Of a stretch of 64,000 bases of DNA, positions 61,701 through 64,000 are shown piece after piece. Position 1 is the stretch's first letter; every line of letters starts with the position of its first letter. The stretch comes from Steromphala cineraria. Lineage: Eukaryota; Mollusca; Gastropoda; Trochida; Trochidae. The notes beneath the pieces were generated by a model. That model saw only the letters and a list, made by a program, of their open reading frames with translations. It made no database searches and was not told where the DNA came from. The stretch lies in NCBI GenBank assembly GCA_916613615.1, contig OU744726.1, positions 61,334,987 to 61,398,986 of the forward strand. Reading direction: 5' to 3'. The position numbers and the translations under genes are program-made.

Positions 61701-64000
61701 TTGTTGACTTACCATCTTATCATTGAGTTAAATGGTTTGGATATCTGCCAAAACTCAAAGAAAATGTCATTCTTCATTTGCCTGTTGTTAATTTTTTTTT
61801 GGATGATTTCCTATTAGTTTAGTTGATTGTTTGTGAAGAGATATTATACAATTCAAGTTTTTGCTTCATGTAAACCAGTACACAGTAAACATGTTGTTGT
61901 TTTGAGAATCATTTACAAGATAGATATACACATTCTCTGCGATTCTTTTATAAACACAGCTAAATAAAACCGTGTTATTTAAAATTACTTCCCTAGCGAT
62001 CTATTGTTACTGTCCAATTACACTGTTTAAAACATTTAAAGACAATTAAGCTGTATTAAATTTTTTAATTTAAATTCATTTAAATTTAATTCATGAAACC
62101 ACATACTAAGAACAACAGGTTTTAAAAGAATATGAAATGAAGAAGGAATGAAACTAGACCATTTTAAGATAATTACTATCGTAAAGTCCCTTATTCTTCA
62201 AACCTAACAATATTCAGAAACGCCACACAAAGTGAAACACAAAGCTTTTGTCTATGATTGCCGAGCCTACAATCCTTGCATGGTAAAAGTGATAAATTCA
62301 AGAAATAAGTAAAGGGTCTTTATCAAGTGCAGAGAGCAGTTGCACAAAACGACATAAAACTAAAGTTAACCTTAGTGCCATACTTTAACAGTGTACTAAG
62401 GCTACCTTAGTGACTTCAGGCCATCTAAGTTGCAACGGGCGAGGTCCGACTTTCTACTTAGCCAATAAATACCCACTCCTAGAAAATGTCTCTAAACCTT
62501 CATTTTAACTACCTGGCATTTTTTACACTAAACGCTTTGGATGTCGGAACACTTAGGGGTACAGTTTCAGAGCGGCTCTTTCAAGCGTATCGCAAAGTGT
62601 CAGTGGTATAACAGATAGACAATTGTGTACACCTACCGGGTATCTTCAGGCTGAGTTCACACTGGCTGCCCACGTGAGTGGCGTCCACCGCCTCCTTGTG
62701 ACGAGTTATCTTCTCCTGGACCTTAGACGAGGGTTCGCCTCCGATCTTCACGCTGAAGGGACTTCCTGTAAGACAAGGAATTGGATATTTAGATGTGCAA
62801 ATATTTAATTTTTAAAATCTTTCATATTTGACTAAAATATGATAAATTAAAAACAGTTTAAATTTTTTCAAAAATGACTTCATGATGAAAAGAAGTTAAA
62901 TTTATCCAAAAAAAATTCAATAAATTATTAACAGATAGATACATTACATGATTTGAAGCTTTTTAATCTATTCATCATAAAATGCCATATTGTTCTGTAT
63001 GATTTTACTAAACATGGTACATGCTATTGTATTGAATATTAGGGGATGAACAATGTCATCTTTTGATAGGTTTCCATATTCTGAAGTGACGTACCAGGCA
63101 CGTGTTGATCAGCGAACTTGATGTTGATGATGTACGTTCCAGGCTCGGTCGGTTTGTAGGTCACACGGCAAGTTCCGTCTTCGTTGTTGTGACACTCGAT
63201 GTCGGCCTTACTTGGCCCCTCGATAGACAGACTCATCTTGCCGTAACCTGCAGGGGTATCAGGAGATTGTTAAATTGTCAAATTTGAAAAACGAAAAAAT
63301 TATGCTATCTTGTCAGTATATGATGTAATAAGTAGATAATTTGTCAAACCATTTTCTAAATGAGTGAACCGTTTACATTTAACAGGAGTTATATTCACAG
63401 TTGAGATTCAAACTTTTGAATTTAATTTATTTTTAATGTCACAGGGAGAGATCCAGTTACTCGAAAGTGGTGTTCATTTATCAAAGAGGAGGGTACTTCA
63501 TCCTGGAGATTTACCTTTTTTCCTTGCAATTTATCTAAGAAAAGTTTAAAAAAGAGTCTTAAAACCCCATTAATCAAATATTACCTCAGCTACAAAGCTA
63601 GCATTTAAATGATTCTCAAGCAATTTTAATTTAGTTTATTTTTGTTTTTAGATTTGTAAGTTTGAAAAAAAAAATATTCAGAAAATATGAAATGAAACAG
63701 CTTCATGGCTATCAGAGATAAAAATCTGAGGCACTGATAATCATGTGATCAATTCTCAAGCAAATCCATCACAATTTCATAAAATCACACGAAGATGACG
63801 CAAATATATTACAATAAATCCAAGTATCATACATACCAGCTTCACGATTATCGAAGACAAATTCATTGAGTTCGTTGGCCATTCCTTCCTTGAGTCCTTT
63901 ACCGGAGACCTTGACCTTGGAAGCATTGCCGATCTCACTCTCGCCCACGATGATCTTGAAGGGACTGTTGGCTATATGTTTGCCGTTCCTGTACACGTTG
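43794..64000 (-). CDS. Filamin, C-terminal part (end of repeat 18 to repeat 24), 12 coding exons, partial
   Basis: Filamin is an actin cross-linking scaffold; its C-terminal Ig-like repeats bind integrins and other partners, and the last repeat dimerises the molecule. Exons, 5' to 3': 64000-63837 (runs off the edge), 63247-63095, 62765-62637, 55667-55503, 54988-54887, 51873-51736, 48264-48134, 47679-47559, 47036-46866, 46125-45910, 44636-44439, 43981-43794. Junctions are GT..AG and the frame is continuous for about 624 residues to TAA at 43796. Landmarks are [47 protein letters not shown], the [20 protein letters not shown] segment before the integrin-binding-type repeats, [67 protein letters not shown], a Thr/Ser/Val-rich hinge 2, and a last repeat with [14 protein letters not shown] and [19 protein letters not shown]. 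Repeat numbers are inferred by order against vertebrate filamin. The N-terminal actin-binding domain lies off the right edge. Confidence 0.97.
46126..46325 (-). repeat. Tandem partial duplications of a filamin exon start, with a potential in-frame alternative acceptor
   Basis: The first 36 or so bases of the exon starting at 46125 (GTCAAGTATCCAAGTTTG..) recur upstream at 46221 and, degraded, around 46315. The copy at 46221 keeps a CAACAG acceptor after a C-rich tract. From 46221 to 46126 is 96 bp with no stop in the filamin frame, so use of that acceptor would add 32 residues. The farther copy has lost its acceptor. Confidence 0.85.
47310..47476. mobile_element. TA-flanked mariner/pogo-like MITE, copy 1
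   Basis: The ends CAGTAGAACACGGATATAG and ATATCTACTG are flanked by TA (47308-47309, 47477-47478). The interior repeats CGGATATAGTGAA words. It lies in a filamin intron; an inverted relative is at 52022-52180. Confidence 0.75.
49055..49262. repeat. Two-copy tandem repeat, about 109-bp period, GC-richer
   Basis: Both units contain AGGTAGACCCTCTAGCAGTC, GAGCGCTGG, GAAATACCAGCC and CCTGATGCA. It lies within a filamin intron and is noticeably richer in G and C than its surroundings. There is no coding continuity with filamin. Confidence 0.8.
49653..50002 (-). mobile_element. TTAA-flanked MITE (AGGGGCAGTAGCACG family), copy 4, reversed
   Basis: Both inverted ends are intact, with TTAA at 49649-49652 and 50003-50006. 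The interior is very similar to copy 2 (27280-27635), including TTACTGCTCCATTTAGTTTA. It lies in a filamin intron. Confidence 0.88.
50007..51270. other. Filamin intron without recognised features
   Basis: AT-rich, with many short TTC/TTT-rich runs and no ORF, RNA gene or clear repeat. It lies between two MITE copies. Confidence 0.5.
51271..51508 (-). mobile_element. TTAA-family MITE, copy 5, degraded and missing its right end
   Basis: It starts AGGGGCAGCATCAC after CTAA and contains the family core (GTCAATTGGCGGCAATTTTT, then CACCTTATATCCCCCCTAA), but ends before the CGTGCTACTGCCCCT terminus. It has an internal deletion relative to copy 4. Same orientation as copies 2 and 4. Confidence 0.75.
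52022..52180. mobile_element. TA-flanked mariner/pogo-like MITE, copy 2, inverted relative to copy 1
   Basis: The ends are CAGAAGAACTCGGATATAAC and CGTGTTCTACTG, flanked by TA at 52020-52021 and 52181-52182. The interior is the reverse complement of 47310-47476 (TAGAGCTTTTGACGG opposite CCGTCAAAAGCTCTA). Confidence 0.75.
52181..54886. other. Filamin intron without recognised features
   Basis: Short chance ORFs only. Small ATT-rich runs occur near 52268-52295. No RNA gene or element ends could be recognised. Confidence 0.45.
56011..58278. mobile_element. 2.27-kb terminal-inverted-repeat element with 16 internal copies of a 16-bp motif
   Basis: The left end GGGTGGAATTCAAAATTGG (56011 on) matches the inverse of the right end (to 58278) exactly for 23 bp, then continues with one mismatch. 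AGAT flanks both sides (56007-56010, 58279-58282), a candidate 4-bp target-site duplication. Inside are 16 copies of TGTCCTGACCGTTACC or close variants. Plus-oriented copies start at 56388, 56578, 56733, 56749, 57330, 57351, 57522, 57695, 57716 and 57737. Inverted copies start at 56774, 56795, 56965, 56988, 57153 and 58078. The rest of the interior is AT-rich, with no ORF longer than about 90 codons and no recognisable transposase. It lies in the filamin intron between the exons at 62637 and 55667. Confidence 0.8.
58279..59707. other. Filamin intron without recognised features
   Basis: Very AT-rich, with no coding frame beyond chance and no recognisable element ends. Confidence 0.45.
59708..60250. 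repeat. Tandem repeat array, 164-bp period, decaying
   Basis: Two well-matched units start at 59708 and 59872 (TCTTTAATTATCATCATTGC, GGCACGGCGCCTGCAACC, TATAGCGCTACAGGTGGGAT). At least two diverged units follow (CACTATAGTGCTACATGTGG near 60082; CGTTATAGCACTTCAGGC near 60193). A GGCGCC palindrome lies in each good unit. It is in a filamin intron. Confidence 0.8.
60251..62636. other. Filamin intron without recognised features
   Basis: AT-rich DNA with (TA)n at 61485-61496 and no gene-like ORF, RNA gene or clear transposon end. The segment CTTAGTGCCA..GGCTACCTTAGTGAC at about 62371-62413 looks like a short local duplication. Confidence 0.4.

Noticed and set aside
1..64000. CRISPR array, bacterial operon or prophage
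   Set aside because: The genes are intron-bearing animal genes; no regularly spaced direct repeats with unique spacers of CRISPR type are present. The 16-mer array has variable spacing and both orientations.

Overview
The window is animal nuclear DNA. It is AT-rich, has many introns with GT..AG junctions, and carries many small transposable elements. The protein-coding genes point to a lophotrochozoan, most likely a mollusc. That is an inference from the invertebrate-type filamin and PUS7 sequences and from the repeat types; no species can be named.

Layout. (1) 0.48-2.15 kb, minus strand: 5' end of WASHC1, the WASH-complex Arp2/3 activator, with a 5' noncoding exon and a promoter holding two E-boxes and a YY1-type site. 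(2) 2.2-11.2 kb: no recognised cellular gene. It holds a tRNA-derived SINE and a 5'-truncated LINE inserted into an older retroelement. (3) 11.24-15.14 kb, plus strand: a five-exon gene for a 784-residue protein that joins a von Willebrand A domain, with an intact metal-binding motif, to lysine/alanine-rich tails like those of histone H1 and to an unrecognised C-terminal domain. (4) 15.1-23.8 kb: intergenic, with small inverted-repeat elements, a 150-bp spacerless palindrome, and probably the unassigned PUS7 promoter. (5) 23.88-41.07 kb, plus strand: PUS7 pseudouridine synthase, 16 coding exons and 629 residues. (6) 42.66-64.0 kb, minus strand, running off the right edge: the C-terminal part of filamin (end of repeat 18 to repeat 24 by alignment to vertebrate filamin), 12 coding exons. 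PUS7 and filamin are convergent, with about 1.4 kb between their poly(A) signals.

The introns and intergenic DNA hold non-autonomous elements whose ends and target-site duplications can be read directly. There are hAT-type elements with 8-bp duplications, TTAA-flanked elements (Kolobok-like and piggyBac-like), TA-flanked mariner/pogo-like elements, and foldback elements. The most unusual is a 2.27-kb element in a filamin intron (56011-58278). Its terminal inverted repeats enclose 16 copies of a 16-bp motif (TGTCCTGACCGTTACC and variants). Clusters use steps of 16-25 bp, most often 21 bp, and most clusters are separated by about 170 bp or a multiple of it.

Other points of interest are tandem duplications of 3' splice sites in both PUS7 and filamin (the filamin one stays open and in frame), inverted element copies bracketing eight PUS7 exons, and the VWA/H1-like protein. 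All coordinates and splice junctions were read by eye from the sequence; no alignment or database search was run.
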